Under the pieces are notes generated by a model that worked only from the letters and a program-made list of their open reading frames with translations, was not told the DNA's origin and did no database searches. Shown here one piece after another: positions 35,379 to 44,260 of a stretch of 64,000 nucleotides of DNA. This DNA comes from Streptococcus suis (GTDB taxonomy: Bacteria; Bacillota; Bacilli; Lactobacillales; Streptococcaceae), in contig NZ_POJD01000066.1 in assembly GCF_002960445.1 (NCBI RefSeq), positions 1-64,000 of the forward strand, written 5' to 3'. How positions within the stretch are numbered: the first letter of the stretch is position 1; each line of letters begins with the position of its first letter. The translations under genes were made by a program, and so were the position numbers.

Positions 35379-36230
35379 GTGGTTGTCTGCTCTGCTATTT
35401 TCCAAAAATATCGTAGTCGAAAGGGTACTACGGGTTCAGGTAAGTCAGAGGTCATCCAGTCTTATATCTTAAGCCTTGCGGTCAATTTCCATCCGCATGA
35501 TGTGGCCTTTCTCCTCATCGACTATAAGGGTGGGGGCATGGCCAACCTCTTCAAGGACCTGCCTCACTTACTTGGGACTATCACCAACTTGGATGGCGCC
35601 CAGTCTATGCGGGCCTTGGTGTCCATCAATGCGGAGCTGAAGCGCCGTCAACGTCTCTTTGCAACCCACGATGTCAACCATATCAATCAATACCAGAAGA
35701 AGTACAAGCTGGGTGAGGTGAGTGAACCCCTGCCCCATCTCTTCTTGATCTCCGACGAGTTTGCGGAGCTCAAGACCAACCAACCTGACTTCATGAAGGA
35801 GCTGGTCTCAACCGCTCGTATCGGTCGAAGTTTGGGTATTCACCTGATCCTAGCTACTCAGAAGCCATCTGGTGTGGTGGATGACCAGATCTGGTCCAAC
35901 TCCCGCTTCAAGCTGGCGCTCAAGGTGGCAGATCGGAGCGACTCCATGGAGATGCTTAAGACGCCAGACGCTGCTGAGATTACTCAGGTGGGTCGTGGCT
36001 ATCTACAGGTCGGAAACAATGAAGTCTATGAACTCTTCCAGTCTGCCTGGTCTGGGGCTGATTACCAGCCTGATAAGGATGAGCAGGGGATTGAGGACCA
36101 TACCATCTATGCCATCAATGACATCGGTCAATATGAGATTCTTAATGAAGACCTATCAGGTCTGGATCAGGCTGAGTCCATCAAGGAGGTTCCGAGTGAG
36201 CTTCAAGTAAAAAACACCCTCAGAGCATGA
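35379..36230 (+). pseudogene. essC: essC fragment (T7SS FtsK/SpoIIIE ATPase, one ATPase domain)
   Basis: The frame holds one FtsK/SpoIIIE domain: Walker [10 protein letters not shown] at about residue 17, [11 protein letters not shown], Walker [11 protein letters not shown] near 125 and the [16 protein letters not shown] motif. EssC/EccC normally has ~1400 residues with membrane helices, FHA domains and three ATPase modules. Here the sequence starts just before Walker A and stops after about 283 residues. The upstream sequence (35265-35378) has no essC sequence. It is a truncated relic that could act only as a soluble fragment. Confidence 0.75.
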
Positions 36231-36246
36231 GAACTCTGGGGGTGTA
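36208..36246 (-). terminator. Terminator of the RluD-type synthase gene
   Basis: On the minus strand ACACCCCCAGAG ... CTCTGAGGGTGT forms a stem followed by TTTTTT. It overlaps the 3' end of the essC fragment. Confidence 0.8.
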
Positions 36247-36251
36247 GCTAT

Positions 36252-37121
36252 TTATTTCATACTTCTCACTACCTTCTCAAAACTCTCCGACCTTGCTTCT
36301 ACGCTGATTTCTTCGAGTGTCAGCGGGTGGGTCAGGCTGAGTTTTTGGGCGTGGAGCATGAGGCGGGGGGCAGCGACTTGACTGTAAAGAGGGTCACCGA
36401 TTAGAGCATGACCGTGGTGGGCTAGATGGACTCGGATTTGGTGGGTCCGACCTGTCTGGAGGCGGCAGGATACCAGACTATTTTTGCCAAGGGTCTTCAA
36501 GAGGTGGACCTGGGTAAGAGCAGTCTGCCCCTTGCGGTTATCGACCACCCGCTTTCTGCGGTCGTGTCGGTCCCGTCCGATTTTATCGGTAATGGTCCAG
36601 TCAGCCTTTTTAAGCTGGCCTTGGCAGAGGGCTAGGTAGTCACGGTAGATGACCTTGTCCTCCAAAAGCCGATTGAGGATGGGCAGGATAAAGGGATTTT
36701 TGGCGAAGAGAATGGCTCCGCTGGTTTCCATATCCAGCCTGTGGACCACATAGCAGGTCTGTCCCACATAGGCAGATACATGGTTGAGCAGGGCAATTTC
36801 CGTAGGCTCATTGCCGTGGGTCTTCATGCCTTCAGGCTTGTTGACGATAATCAAATGCTCATCCTGATAGAGTTCCTCCACCAAGTTTGCCTGTCCCAGA
36901 GGAATACTTTTTTCAGGATAATCTTCCTGGTCAAAGGTCAATTCCAGCAGGTCACCTGCTGCAATTGGGCTCTGCCAGTTTATCAGCTCGCCGTTGACAC
37001 GGACCTGCTTCTTGGTGCGGAGAAAGTGGCGGATTTTTCTGGGAATGAGAAAATAATCTTCCAAGACTTCCTTGACGGTCAGTTGGGGAAAGGCTTGGGG
37101 AATGCGAATGTCAATTTTCAT
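36252..37121 (-). CDS. RluD-family pseudouridine synthase
   Basis: A 289-residue RNA-modifying enzyme. The catalytic Asp lies in HRLDMETSGAI (about residues 126-136), and the family motifs NKPEGMKTHGN (about 93) and QTGRTHQIRVHLAHHGH (about 222) are present; an S4-like domain begins the protein. It targets uridines in 23S rRNA by analogy. Co-transcribed with the ferredoxin-NADP reductase upstream (1-bp gap) on the minus strand. Confidence 0.92.
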   Translation of the reverse strand: MKIDIRIPQAFPQLTVKEVLEDYFLIPRKIRHFLRTKKQVRVNGELINWQSPIAAGDLLELTFDQEDYPEKSIPLGQANLVEELYQDEHLIIVNKPEGMKTHGNEPTEIALLNHVSAYVGQTCYVVHRLDMETSGAILFAKNPFILPILNRLLEDKVIYRDYLALCQGQLKKADWTITDKIGRDRHDRRKRVVDNRKGQTALTQVHLLKTLGKNSLVSCRLQTGRTHQIRVHLAHHGHALIGDPLYSQVAAPRLMLHAQKLSLTHPLTLEEISVEARSESFEKVVRSMK

Positions 37122-37122
37122 C

Positions 37123-38091
37123 TTATAGGCTGGTGGAGTGCTTGGGTTGCACTTTTTCGTTTGGATTGAGGTAGTTCATGGCATTGTTAACAGCGGTTGG
37201 GGCTTCGCCCAGTCCAGTCGCAATCAGGTCGATTTTGCCCTCGTAGAAGCAACAGTCACCGATGGCATAGATACCAGGGACGGAGGTTTCTTGCTTGCTG
37301 TTGACGACAATGCGGTGGCGATTGAGTTCCAATCCCCATTCTTTCAGCGTTCCGACAGATGACTTGAAACCGTAGTTGACAAAGAGGTGGTCAAAAGATA
37401 GGGTCAGCTTGTCCTCGCTCTTTACCTTGTCAAAATCAATGGCAGAAGCTCTGCCATTTTCCCCAGAAAGCCCTTTAGGGACAAAAGGTGTGTGAATAGT
37501 AACGCTGGACTGCTTGAGCTCTTCCACGCTGTGCTCGAGGGCTCGGAAGTTGTCGCGACGGTGGACGATCTGGGTGGTTTTGGCGATTTTTTCAAAGGCC
37601 AGTGACCAATCGACCGCAGAGTCGCCGCCCCCCAAGACGACGATGTCCTTGTCGGCATACTGCTGGATGTTAGAAACGTGGTAGTGGACGTTATCAAAGC
37701 TGTCAGCACCATCAATTTCCAGCGGACGTGGCTTGAAGGCCCCGCCACCCATGGCGATAATCAGGGTCTTGGTTTGGTGACTGCCTTTATTGGTCGTCAG
37801 GTTAATAACCTCTCCAGACTCAATGGCAGTCAGGGTTTCATTGAGGCAGATGGTGGTGTCAAATGGAGCCAGTTGGGCAAGGAGGTTGTCGGTCAACTCC
37901 TGTCCCGTCAGGCTTGGAAAGGCCGGAATGTCCAAAATGGCCTTTTCAGGATAGAGAATGGCTGGCTGGCCCCCTAGTTGGGGCAGAGAGTCAATGATTT
38001 TGACCTTGGCTTGGCGGAGGTGGGCGTAGAAGGCGGCGAATAGACCGACTGGCCCGCCACCGATAATGGTAATGTCATATACTTGTGTCAT
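37123..38091 (-). CDS. Ferredoxin/flavodoxin-NADP+ reductase (thioredoxin-reductase-like, type 2)
   Basis: A 322-residue flavoprotein with FAD-binding IIGGGPVGLFAAFYA (about residues 9-23) and NADP-binding VVLGGGDSAVDW (about 155-166). The redox CxxC pair of true thioredoxin reductases is missing, which is the mark of the TrxR-like ferredoxin-NADP reductase family. Start at 38091 with a ribosome site on the minus strand. It overlaps nothing; rluD follows immediately. Confidence 0.9.
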   Translation of the reverse strand: MTQVYDITIIGGGPVGLFAAFYAHLRQAKVKIIDSLPQLGGQPAILYPEKAILDIPAFPSLTGQELTDNLLAQLAPFDTTICLNETLTAIESGEVINLTTNKGSHQTKTLIIAMGGGAFKPRPLEIDGADSFDNVHYHVSNIQQYADKDIVVLGGGDSAVDWSLAFEKIAKTTQIVHRRDNFRALEHSVEELKQSSVTIHTPFVPKGLSGENGRASAIDFDKVKSEDKLTLSFDHLFVNYGFKSSVGTLKEWGLELNRHRIVVNSKQETSVPGIYAIGDCCFYEGKIDLIATGLGEAPTAVNNAMNYLNPNEKVQPKHSTSL

Positions 38092-38243
38092 GGAATATCC
38101 TTTTCTTGTTCAGAATGACCCTATTTTATCATATTTTTGGAAAATTTTCTCTGTCTGTTGTCACAAGTGGTCGCAGGCTTTTTTCTGCTAGTTTTTAGGA
38201 AATGGTGTATAATGGTACAAAATTCATTAGAAAGAGGTATGTA

Positions 38244-40463
38244 ATGGATAGAGATGATTTAGAGTATCAACCGATTGATGTACCAGAGGACTTTCAGGCT
38301 GAGCAGGAAGAATATCCTCGTCGTAGCCGTCGAGGGAGTGGTAAATCTTTAGAAAAAGCAAAGAAGAAGTCACGAATTCCAGAGCCGATTCGCAAGTTTT
38401 GGCGTCGCTACCAGTTGACTAAGATTTTAATGATTGTGATTGGGGTTATAGTGCTGACCGTTGGAGGCTATCTTTTCTTCCTAGCCAAAACAGCCAATGT
38501 TGGGGATTTACAGGAAGCTCTCAAGGCTACCACCATTATCTATGATAAGGATGGGGCAGAAGCTGGCACCCTGTCTGGTCAAAAAGGCACTTATGTGGAG
38601 CTGGATGCGATTTCGGATCATATGGAAAATGCGGTTATCGCGACAGAAGATCGGAGTTTTTATAAAAACTCAGGAATTAACTACCAGCGGACTATTCTAG
38701 CAGTCTTGACCTTGGGGCGTTCAGGTGGTGGTTCAACCATTACGCAGCAGTTAGCCAAGAATGCCTTTTTGACTCAGGAACAGACTATTAGTCGGAAGGC
38801 TAGAGAATATTTCCTCGCCCTTGAAATCAATAAAAAATATAGCAAACAGGAAATTCTGACCATGTACCTCAACAATGCTTATTTTGGCAATGGGGTCTGG
38901 GGTGTGGAAGATGCCAGTCAAAAATATTTTGGGATTTCTGCCAGTGATTTGTCGATTGAGCAATCCGCTCTACTAGCAGGCATGTTGAAAGGTCCGGAGA
39001 TTTATAATCCCTATTACTCTATTGAGAATGCGACCAATCGTCGTGATACGATTTTGCAAGCCATGGTAGATGCTGGAGTCATTGATCAGGCAACGGCTGA
39101 TGCAGGTTTTCAGGTCGATTTGGCCAGTCAATTGGCGGATACCTATTCAGGCAAACAGAGTAATTATTCCTATCCATCCTATTTCGATGCGGTCATTGCA
39201 GAGGCCATTGATAGATATGGTTTGAAAGAATCGGACATCATCAACAACGGCTATCGGATCTATACGGAGATGGACCAGAATTCTCAGGCTAGCATGCAGG
39301 TCATTTTTGATGATGAAAGTATGTTCCCATCCTCCAGCTATGATGGGACCCATGCCCAGGCTGCCAGCGTGGCTCTTGATCCTAAGACGGGTGGCGTACG
39401 CGCCTTGGTTGGTCGTGTCAACAGTGCAGAGGATGCAGACTTTAGAACCTTTAACTTTGCGACCCAGGGGAAAAGAAGCCCAGGGTCAACCATTAAGCCT
39501 CTTGTAGCCTATGCACCTGCGGTGGCTGCGGGATGGTCCACAGACATGGCTTTGGATAACCATACGGAAACCTATGGCGATTACACTTTACATAACTACG
39601 ATCGTTCGACCTCGGATACCATTCCTATGTATCAGGCCTTGGCTCTTTCTTACAATTTGCCAGTAGCTTATATAGTGAACACCTTGGGCATTGACAAGGC
39701 CTTTGAATATGGCAAGAAGTTCGGTCTGAACATGGATGAAGTCGAAAAGGTCTTGGGTGTATCAATTGGTTCGGGTGTGGAAACTAATCCTCTACAAATG
39801 GCCCAGGCCTATGCTGTCTTTGCCAATAAGGGTGTCATGAAAGACGCTCACTTGATTACTCGAATCGAAACGGCCAGTGGTAAGGTCTTAGCAGAGCACC
39901 GTGAAACCAGTACTAAGGTTCTTGAACGGTCGGTGGCTGATAAGATGACTTCTATGATGTTGGGAACATTTACAAACGGTACAGGTGTAACAGCTGATGC
40001 GGCAAATTACTACTTGGCTGGTAAGACGGGAACGACGGAAACCAGCTTTAATGTGGATTTGGTCAATGACCAGTGGCACATTGCCTACACGCCAGATTTG
40101 GTTATTAGTCAGTGGGTTGGTTTTGAGCAGACGGATGAAAACCACTATATTGACAGCGGCAGTTATTGGATGGCGCCAGCAGTTTTTCAAACAGTGGCCA
40201 ATTCCATACTTCCCTATACTGCGGGAACTCCTTTTGATGTTGAGAATGCCTATGTGCAAAATGGAATTGTGGAGGTAGCAGAAGAACCAGCGACACAGTC
40301 TGAGGTTGGCATTAGCCAGGAGCAGGTACAGGAGATTTCCGATCAAGCTCGTAATCTGATTGAGCAAACCAAGCAAAATCTGATTGATGCCCAGTTGCCA
40401 GAGAGGGCTAAATCTCTTTGGGATACGGTTACAACTTGGTTTGAGGAGTTGTCAAATCCATAG
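38244..40463 (+). CDS. pbp2A: Class A penicillin-binding protein 2A
   Basis: A 739-residue bifunctional peptidoglycan synthase. One N-terminal membrane helix (TKILMIVIGVIVLTVGGYLF, about 55-80), a GT51 domain with the catalytic Glu in ATEDRSFYKNSGI, and a transpeptidase domain with SPGSTIKPL (active-site Ser), SYN and KTGTT motifs. The C-terminal tail is Gln/Glu rich. The start at 38244 follows AAAGAGG; an in-frame start at 38202 overlaps the promoter and is rejected. Confidence 0.95.
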   Translation: MDRDDLEYQPIDVPEDFQAEQEEYPRRSRRGSGKSLEKAKKKSRIPEPIRKFWRRYQLTKILMIVIGVIVLTVGGYLFFLAKTANVGDLQEALKATTIIYDKDGAEAGTLSGQKGTYVELDAISDHMENAVIATEDRSFYKNSGINYQRTILAVLTLGRSGGGSTITQQLAKNAFLTQEQTISRKAREYFLALEINKKYSKQEILTMYLNNAYFGNGVWGVEDASQKYFGISASDLSIEQSALLAGMLKGPEIYNPYYSIENATNRRDTILQAMVDAGVIDQATADAGFQVDLASQLADTYSGKQSNYSYPSYFDAVIAEAIDRYGLKESDIINNGYRIYTEMDQNSQASMQVIFDDESMFPSSSYDGTHAQAASVALDPKTGGVRALVGRVNSAEDADFRTFNFATQGKRSPGSTIKPLVAYAPAVAAGWSTDMALDNHTETYGDYTLHNYDRSTSDTIPMYQALALSYNLPVAYIVNTLGIDKAFEYGKKFGLNMDEVEKVLGVSIGSGVETNPLQMAQAYAVFANKGVMKDAHLITRIETASGKVLAEHRETSTKVLERSVADKMTSMMLGTFTNGTGVTADAANYYLAGKTGTTETSFNVDLVNDQWHIAYTPDLVISQWVGFEQTDENHYIDSGSYWMAPAVFQTVANSILPYTAGTPFDVENAYVQNGIVEVAEEPATQSEVGISQEQVQEISDQARNLIEQTKQNLIDAQLPERAKSLWDTVTTWFEELSNP

Positions 40464-40496
40464 AAACATGATAAAATAAAACGGATGGAGGGCTTT

Positions 40497-40649
40497 ATGG
40501 CACTAAAAAAAGCAAGCCTAGCCTGTACTGTTTGTGGTTCTCGTAACTATTCGATTAGTCTGTCGAGCAATCCCAAGCCAACACGGTTAGAAGTAAATAA
40601 ATTTTGTAAACATTGTGGACAATATACGGTTCACAAGGAAACCAGATAG
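40497..40649 (+). CDS. rpmG: 50S ribosomal protein L33
   Basis: A 50-residue zinc-ribbon form with four cysteines in two CxxC pairs (CTVC near 10-13; CKHC near 37-40) and the C-terminal [10 protein letters not shown]. The C+ form is the usual type next to secE. The ribosome site is GGAGGG before ATG at 40497. It is followed 9 bp later by secE. Confidence 0.93.
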   Translation: MALKKASLACTVCGSRNYSISLSSNPKPTRLEVNKFCKHCGQYTVHKETR

Positions 40650-40658
40650 GAGTAGCGC

Positions 40659-40835
40659 GTGAAATTCATTACAGATATTTTTCACATTTTGAAAAAGACT
40701 GCTTGGCCAACTCGCAAGCAGAGCTGGAAGGACTTTGCCTCTGTTGTGCAATACACAGCATTCTTTGTGGCTATTGTTTATCTCTTTGACTTGATTTTGT
40801 CAAGAGGAATCATGAGCCTGATCAATCTTTTCTAG
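40659..40835 (+). CDS. secE: Preprotein translocase subunit SecE
   Basis: A 58-residue Sec channel subunit with an amphipathic start (FITDIFHILKKTAWPTRKQS) and a single membrane helix (about 31-50, TAFFVAIVYLFDLIL). It starts with GTG at 40659, preceded by GGAGTAGC. The AWPTRKQ motif is characteristic. Between rpmG and nusG as in other streptococci. Confidence 0.93.
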   Translation: MKFITDIFHILKKTAWPTRKQSWKDFASVVQYTAFFVAIVYLFDLILSRGIMSLINLF

Positions 40836-40842
40836 AAAATAC

Positions 40843-40905
40843 TTGCCATTTGTAAAATGGAAGTGATATAATAAAGAAAAGCGAAAGCCTTCGGGCTTTT
40901 TTTAG
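40843..40905 (+). promoter_or_regulatory. nusG promoter with a hairpin at the very start of the transcript
   Basis: TTGCCA at 40843-40848 and TATAAT at 40867-40872 (18-bp spacer) would begin transcription near 40880. AAAGCC-TTCG-GGCTTT at 40885-40899, followed by Ts, is a hairpin at the extreme 5' end. It also ends transcripts from rpmG-secE. The gene starts 40 bp later. Confidence 0.55.
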
Positions 40906-40944
40906 CGTCTAAAAATGCAGTGTTTCCAAAGAAAGGAAGTTAAA

Positions 40945-41484
40945 ATGTACGATAGTTTTGATAAAGGCTGGTTTGTCTTGCAAACCTATTCAGGATATGA
41001 GAACAAGGTCAAGGAGAACTTGCTCCAACGTGCCCACACTTATAATATGTTGGAAAATATCCTTCGTGTAGAAATTCCGACACAGACTGTTCAGGTTGAG
41101 AAGAACGGTGAGGTCAAGGAAGTAGAAGAAAACCGTTTCCCTGGTTATGTTTTGGTGGAAATGGTTATGACAGATGAAGCTTGGTTTGTGGTGCGTAACA
41201 CACCAAACGTTACAGGTTTCGTGGGTTCACACGGTAACCGTTCAAAACCAACTCCACTCTTGGAAGAAGAAATCCGTCAAATCTTGGTATCTATGGGTCA
41301 AACTGTCCAAGAATTTGATATTGATGTCAAAGTTGGCGACACGGTTCGTATCATCGATGGTGCCTTTACAGACTACACAGGTAAAATCACAGAAATCGAC
41401 AACAACAAGGTCAAAATGGTTATCTCTATGTTTGGTAACGACACCATTGCTGAAGTTAACTTGAGCCAGATTGCTGAGTTGTAA
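40945..41484 (+). CDS. nusG: Transcription termination/antitermination protein NusG
   Basis: A 179-residue RNA-polymerase-binding factor with NGN domain (KGWFVLQTYSGYENKVKENL, residues about 6-25) and a C-terminal KOW domain (VGDTVRIIDGAFTDYTGKI, about 129-147). The ATG at 40945 follows GGAAGTTAAA; a longer frame from 40915 is possible but has no ribosome site. A strong terminator follows. Confidence 0.97.
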   Translation: MYDSFDKGWFVLQTYSGYENKVKENLLQRAHTYNMLENILRVEIPTQTVQVEKNGEVKEVEENRFPGYVLVEMVMTDEAWFVVRNTPNVTGFVGSHGNRSKPTPLLEEEIRQILVSMGQTVQEFDIDVKVGDTVRIIDGAFTDYTGKITEIDNNKVKMVISMFGNDTIAEVNLSQIAEL

Positions 41485-41492
41485 TTTATTCA

Positions 41493-41527
41493 TACTCCCC
41501 TAGGTAATAGCCTGGGGGAGTTTTTTG
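41493..41527 (+). terminator. nusG terminator
   Basis: ACTCCCC-tAGG...CCT-gGGGGAG stem followed by six Ts. Confidence 0.9.
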
Positions 41528-41604
41528 ATGGTTTGAAAAGTTCTTGCCCAAAATTCGCCCCAAATTATTTTCAAACTTAACCGAATTTAACCGAATTAAA
41601 AATC

Positions 41605-41630
41605 AAAAAAGCCCGAAAAATCGGGCTTTT
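41605..41630 (-). terminator. tRNA-Cys terminator (also bidirectional)
   Basis: AAAAGCCCGATTTTTCGGGCTTTTTT on the minus strand: perfect 6-bp stem (GCCCGA/TCGGGC) with T runs, just downstream of tRNA-Cys. Confidence 0.8.
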
Positions 41631-41664
41631 GACTTGTATAAATTCGGATAAAATCCTATAATAA

Positions 41665-41735
41665 AGGCGGTAGACGGATTTGAACCGACGATCAAGCTTT
41701 TGCAGAGCCGTGCCTTACCACTTGGCTATACCGCC
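41665..41735 (-). tRNA. tRNA-Cys (anticodon GCA)
   Basis: The reverse complement gives a 71-nt cloverleaf: acceptor GGCGGTA / TACCGCC, D-arm with AAGTGGTAAGG, anticodon loop CTGCAAA (anticodon GCA), and T-arm GGTTCAAATCC. Discriminator base is U, as in tRNA-Cys. No encoded CCA. Confidence 0.95.
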
Positions 41736-41914
41736 ATAACAAAGAATATTGTACCTTAAATAGTGAAATTGGTCAAGTGGAAAAATAAACATTTACAGAT
41801 AATGTGTCTAGCAAAGGGTATCGGAAATTAGCAAAGCTAGTCGGAGCAACTGTCGGTATGATCAAGAATGGCCATACCTTTCGTTCCCAATCTATTTTTT
41901 ATTTGGAGGTTATT

Positions 41915-43066
41915 ATGAAAAAATATCTAGCTCTAGCACTGGTTTGTGTAGCGACATTAGCAGCTTGTAGCAAGTCAAATGTCCAGACGAAACAATCCTC
42001 AACCTCGTCATCCACTCAGCAAAGTTCGACTAGTTCATCAACGAAACAACAAAGTTCAACTAGTTCGAGCCAAGTCAAGAAGGACGATAAGGAACTGTAT
42101 CAGTCCGTCTTTTCGGATTATCAGGCAATCATTGATTTTGCGAATAGTGCGGACAAAGAAAATGTAGAAAAAATGATGGCTGTCCTACAAGGTTTACAGC
42201 TTCCGATGAATTCTTGGGTTATGGAAAGTGCAGTAAAAACTGCTCCCCATTTAAGATATGCCTTTTATGATCTTAATCAGGATGGTCAGAATGAACTGTT
42301 TATCGGATCTGAAAATACAGATGGGTCAGTATTTGTAACGGGATTCTACGCGATTATTGATGGTCAGGTTTCTTTGTTGGCGGAAGGTTTTGTGGCTGGA
42401 CATGGTGGTGCAAGGAGCGCAGTGGCTTTGTTCAATGATGGGGAATTTATTAGCTACGGCTGGAGCTCGGGAACAGGCGATGCTATCGGTATGTTGAAGG
42501 TTTTGGATGCAAATGGACAAGTCACACAAGTATCTGAAAAAGAGTTTCATATCCAGGACAAGCTTGCTACGGTTTTTGGGAAAAATGAAGGCCTCCTCTT
42601 GGAACCGCGTCAGTTTGACTGGGAAGATTTTGAGTTTGACATGGTTGAAACGAAAACCAGCAGTTCCGACCAAACCGATAGTGTCCAGTCCATGAATTTG
42701 GAACAAATACAAGCTGGAAATTTTGCTAGCTTGGAAGGTGACTGGGTCAATGCACGTGGCGATCGAATAGAGATTGATAGTCAGGGGAATGTGGCTGTAA
42801 ATGGTGGTGGCAATACTGCCTTTGTTGATGTACAATATGCCAAGTTTGAAGGTGAAGTTCTTTTAGCTGGAATTACCAATCCAAATGCTATGGCTTCACC
42901 TACCATACCAACTTTGCTGATTCCAAAAGGGGTACAGAATACTTATGGATTTTTAGAAGGGCATAGCGATCAGACGGACACTAGCAAGGATAGGATTTTT
43001 ACTACCCAGAGTGTTGCAACGACAGAAAGCTTTAGCCAAGGTGTCTTTTATCGAGTGGATGATTAG
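41915..43066 (+). CDS. Putative lipoprotein with DUF6287-like C-terminus
   Basis: A 383-residue exported protein. Signal peptide ends in LAACSK with the lipidated Cys about residue 19. A Ser/Thr/Gln-rich repeat linker (about 20-58) is followed by a domain with a Ca-binding-type loop, DLNQDGQNELFIG (near 117), and a C-terminal DUF6287-like domain from about 270 (LEGDWVNARGDRIEIDSQGN). Start at 41915 after GGAGG; a longer frame from 41804 lacks a signal peptide. It is followed closely by another lipoprotein gene of similar layout. Confidence 0.75.
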   Translation: MKKYLALALVCVATLAACSKSNVQTKQSSTSSSTQQSSTSSSTKQQSSTSSSQVKKDDKELYQSVFSDYQAIIDFANSADKENVEKMMAVLQGLQLPMNSWVMESAVKTAPHLRYAFYDLNQDGQNELFIGSENTDGSVFVTGFYAIIDGQVSLLAEGFVAGHGGARSAVALFNDGEFISYGWSSGTGDAIGMLKVLDANGQVTQVSEKEFHIQDKLATVFGKNEGLLLEPRQFDWEDFEFDMVETKTSSSDQTDSVQSMNLEQIQAGNFASLEGDWVNARGDRIEIDSQGNVAVNGGGNTAFVDVQYAKFEGEVLLAGITNPNAMASPTIPTLLIPKGVQNTYGFLEGHSDQTDTSKDRIFTTQSVATTESFSQGVFYRVDD

Positions 43067-43085
43067 TTAAAATGGGAGAGATAAA

Positions 43086-44075
43086 ATGAAAAAGAAAAGA
43101 TTTATTTCATGCTTACTTTTGGGAGCCAGTGTCTGCTTACTAGCTGCCTGTGGTGGGCAGAAGCAGGAAGTAACCCCGACATCTTCATCTGCTTCTATAA
43201 GTTCGACTAGTTCTAGTTCCAGCACATCAACCACCTCTTCGACCACCTCTGTAGCTAGTAGTTCAAGTAGCCAAACGGGCTTGTGGGATGCTAGCAAGGC
43301 AGAGGCATTGAGGACGTTTGTGATTGACCAGTGGGGACCTTCTTTCTCGCCTCCACAATATTATGTATCCTATAGCCCCAATCGTGTAGGGAACTTTTTT
43401 GGTGTGACCTTGCCTTCTGGAGTTTTGACTGGTCCTGGTCAGCAAATGACACCTGATTTTCTAGGAGAAACTCCTGACCTAGTTTGGAGTGAAACTGGTC
43501 AAGTAGAGGCAGGAAAAACAGCCGTAGTCGGAATGTATTCAGATTTAGAAGTATCAAAATCACAATTAGCCCACCTCTATCTCTTTACCATCAAGGACGG
43601 TCAGGTTATTGCTTGGATTACCGAGCAAAATCAGGGTAATCCAGAGAAGCGTTTGTATTTCCGACCAACTAAAAACCAGGAATTACAAGCCTTCTTTGAA
43701 AACTTGGTCCTCGATGGTAGTTCGATAGCAGCGACTGAAACCAGTTCAGCGACGGCTACTAAGTCTTCAGTAGACACCAAGAACTTGACCGTCGAGCAGG
43801 CTGCAAATTGGGCCAAGGCACATGCAGCTTCTCGTTACGGGGCTCCTTTTACCAAAGCGGATTTTCTAGCCCAAGTGGTTACCAATGTGCAATCTTCGGA
43901 TGGCTTGGTCTATGTTGAGGTAAGGGAAGACCATAATAGCCCTAATATGCAGGGAACAGATCCCAATGTTGCTCCATCAGCTGGTTTTTATAGAATAAAT
44001 GCCAGTGGACAGTTAGAAAGAATGGATGTTGTGGCAGGGTCTTATTCTATTGTTGCAGAAACATACTTTGAATAG
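43086..44075 (+). CDS. Putative lipoprotein with DUF4767-like domain
   Basis: A 329-residue lipoprotein. The lipobox LLAACGG puts the lipidated Cys near residue 21. A long Ser/Thr linker (about 30-65) is followed by a DUF4767-like domain (WDASKAEALRTFVIDQWGPS, from about 68) and a second related region near residues 225-329. It starts 20 bp after the previous lipoprotein gene. Likely cell-surface located; function unknown. Confidence 0.75.
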   Translation: MKKKRFISCLLLGASVCLLAACGGQKQEVTPTSSSASISSTSSSSSTSTTSSTTSVASSSSSQTGLWDASKAEALRTFVIDQWGPSFSPPQYYVSYSPNRVGNFFGVTLPSGVLTGPGQQMTPDFLGETPDLVWSETGQVEAGKTAVVGMYSDLEVSKSQLAHLYLFTIKDGQVIAWITEQNQGNPEKRLYFRPTKNQELQAFFENLVLDGSSIAATETSSATATKSSVDTKNLTVEQAANWAKAHAASRYGAPFTKADFLAQVVTNVQSSDGLVYVEVREDHNSPNMQGTDPNVAPSAGFYRINASGQLERMDVVAGSYSIVAETYFE

Positions 44076-44115
44076 AAAAAGTGCCGATTTTTGACGAATT
44101 TCTCTACTATTTTAC

Positions 44116-44144
44116 TTGAAAATAGGCAGGTATTCTGATATACT
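44116..44144 (+). promoter_or_regulatory. rpsB promoter
   Basis: TTGAAA at 44116-44121 and TATACT at 44139-44144, 17-bp spacer. It leaves a ~110-nt leader before ATG 44261 that may be structured (for example GCTGTGCAACA near the start and GGTTGGGCTGCAAG), possibly a ribosomal-protein leader; I cannot confirm a known family. Confidence 0.6.
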
Positions 44145-44260
44145 AATAGAGTTGCTGTGCAACAAATACTCATCTCGAACCAATTGTGACCCTGTTGCCG
44201 AAAGGTTGGGCTGCAAGTCGAAGTTTGGGAGAGGAGAAAAAACAAAAAGGAGAAATACTC

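Noticed and set aside
41804..41914. An N-terminal extension of the lipoprotein at 41915.
   Set aside because: It would move the signal peptide to the middle of the protein; the internal ATG has GGAGG and a canonical lipobox.
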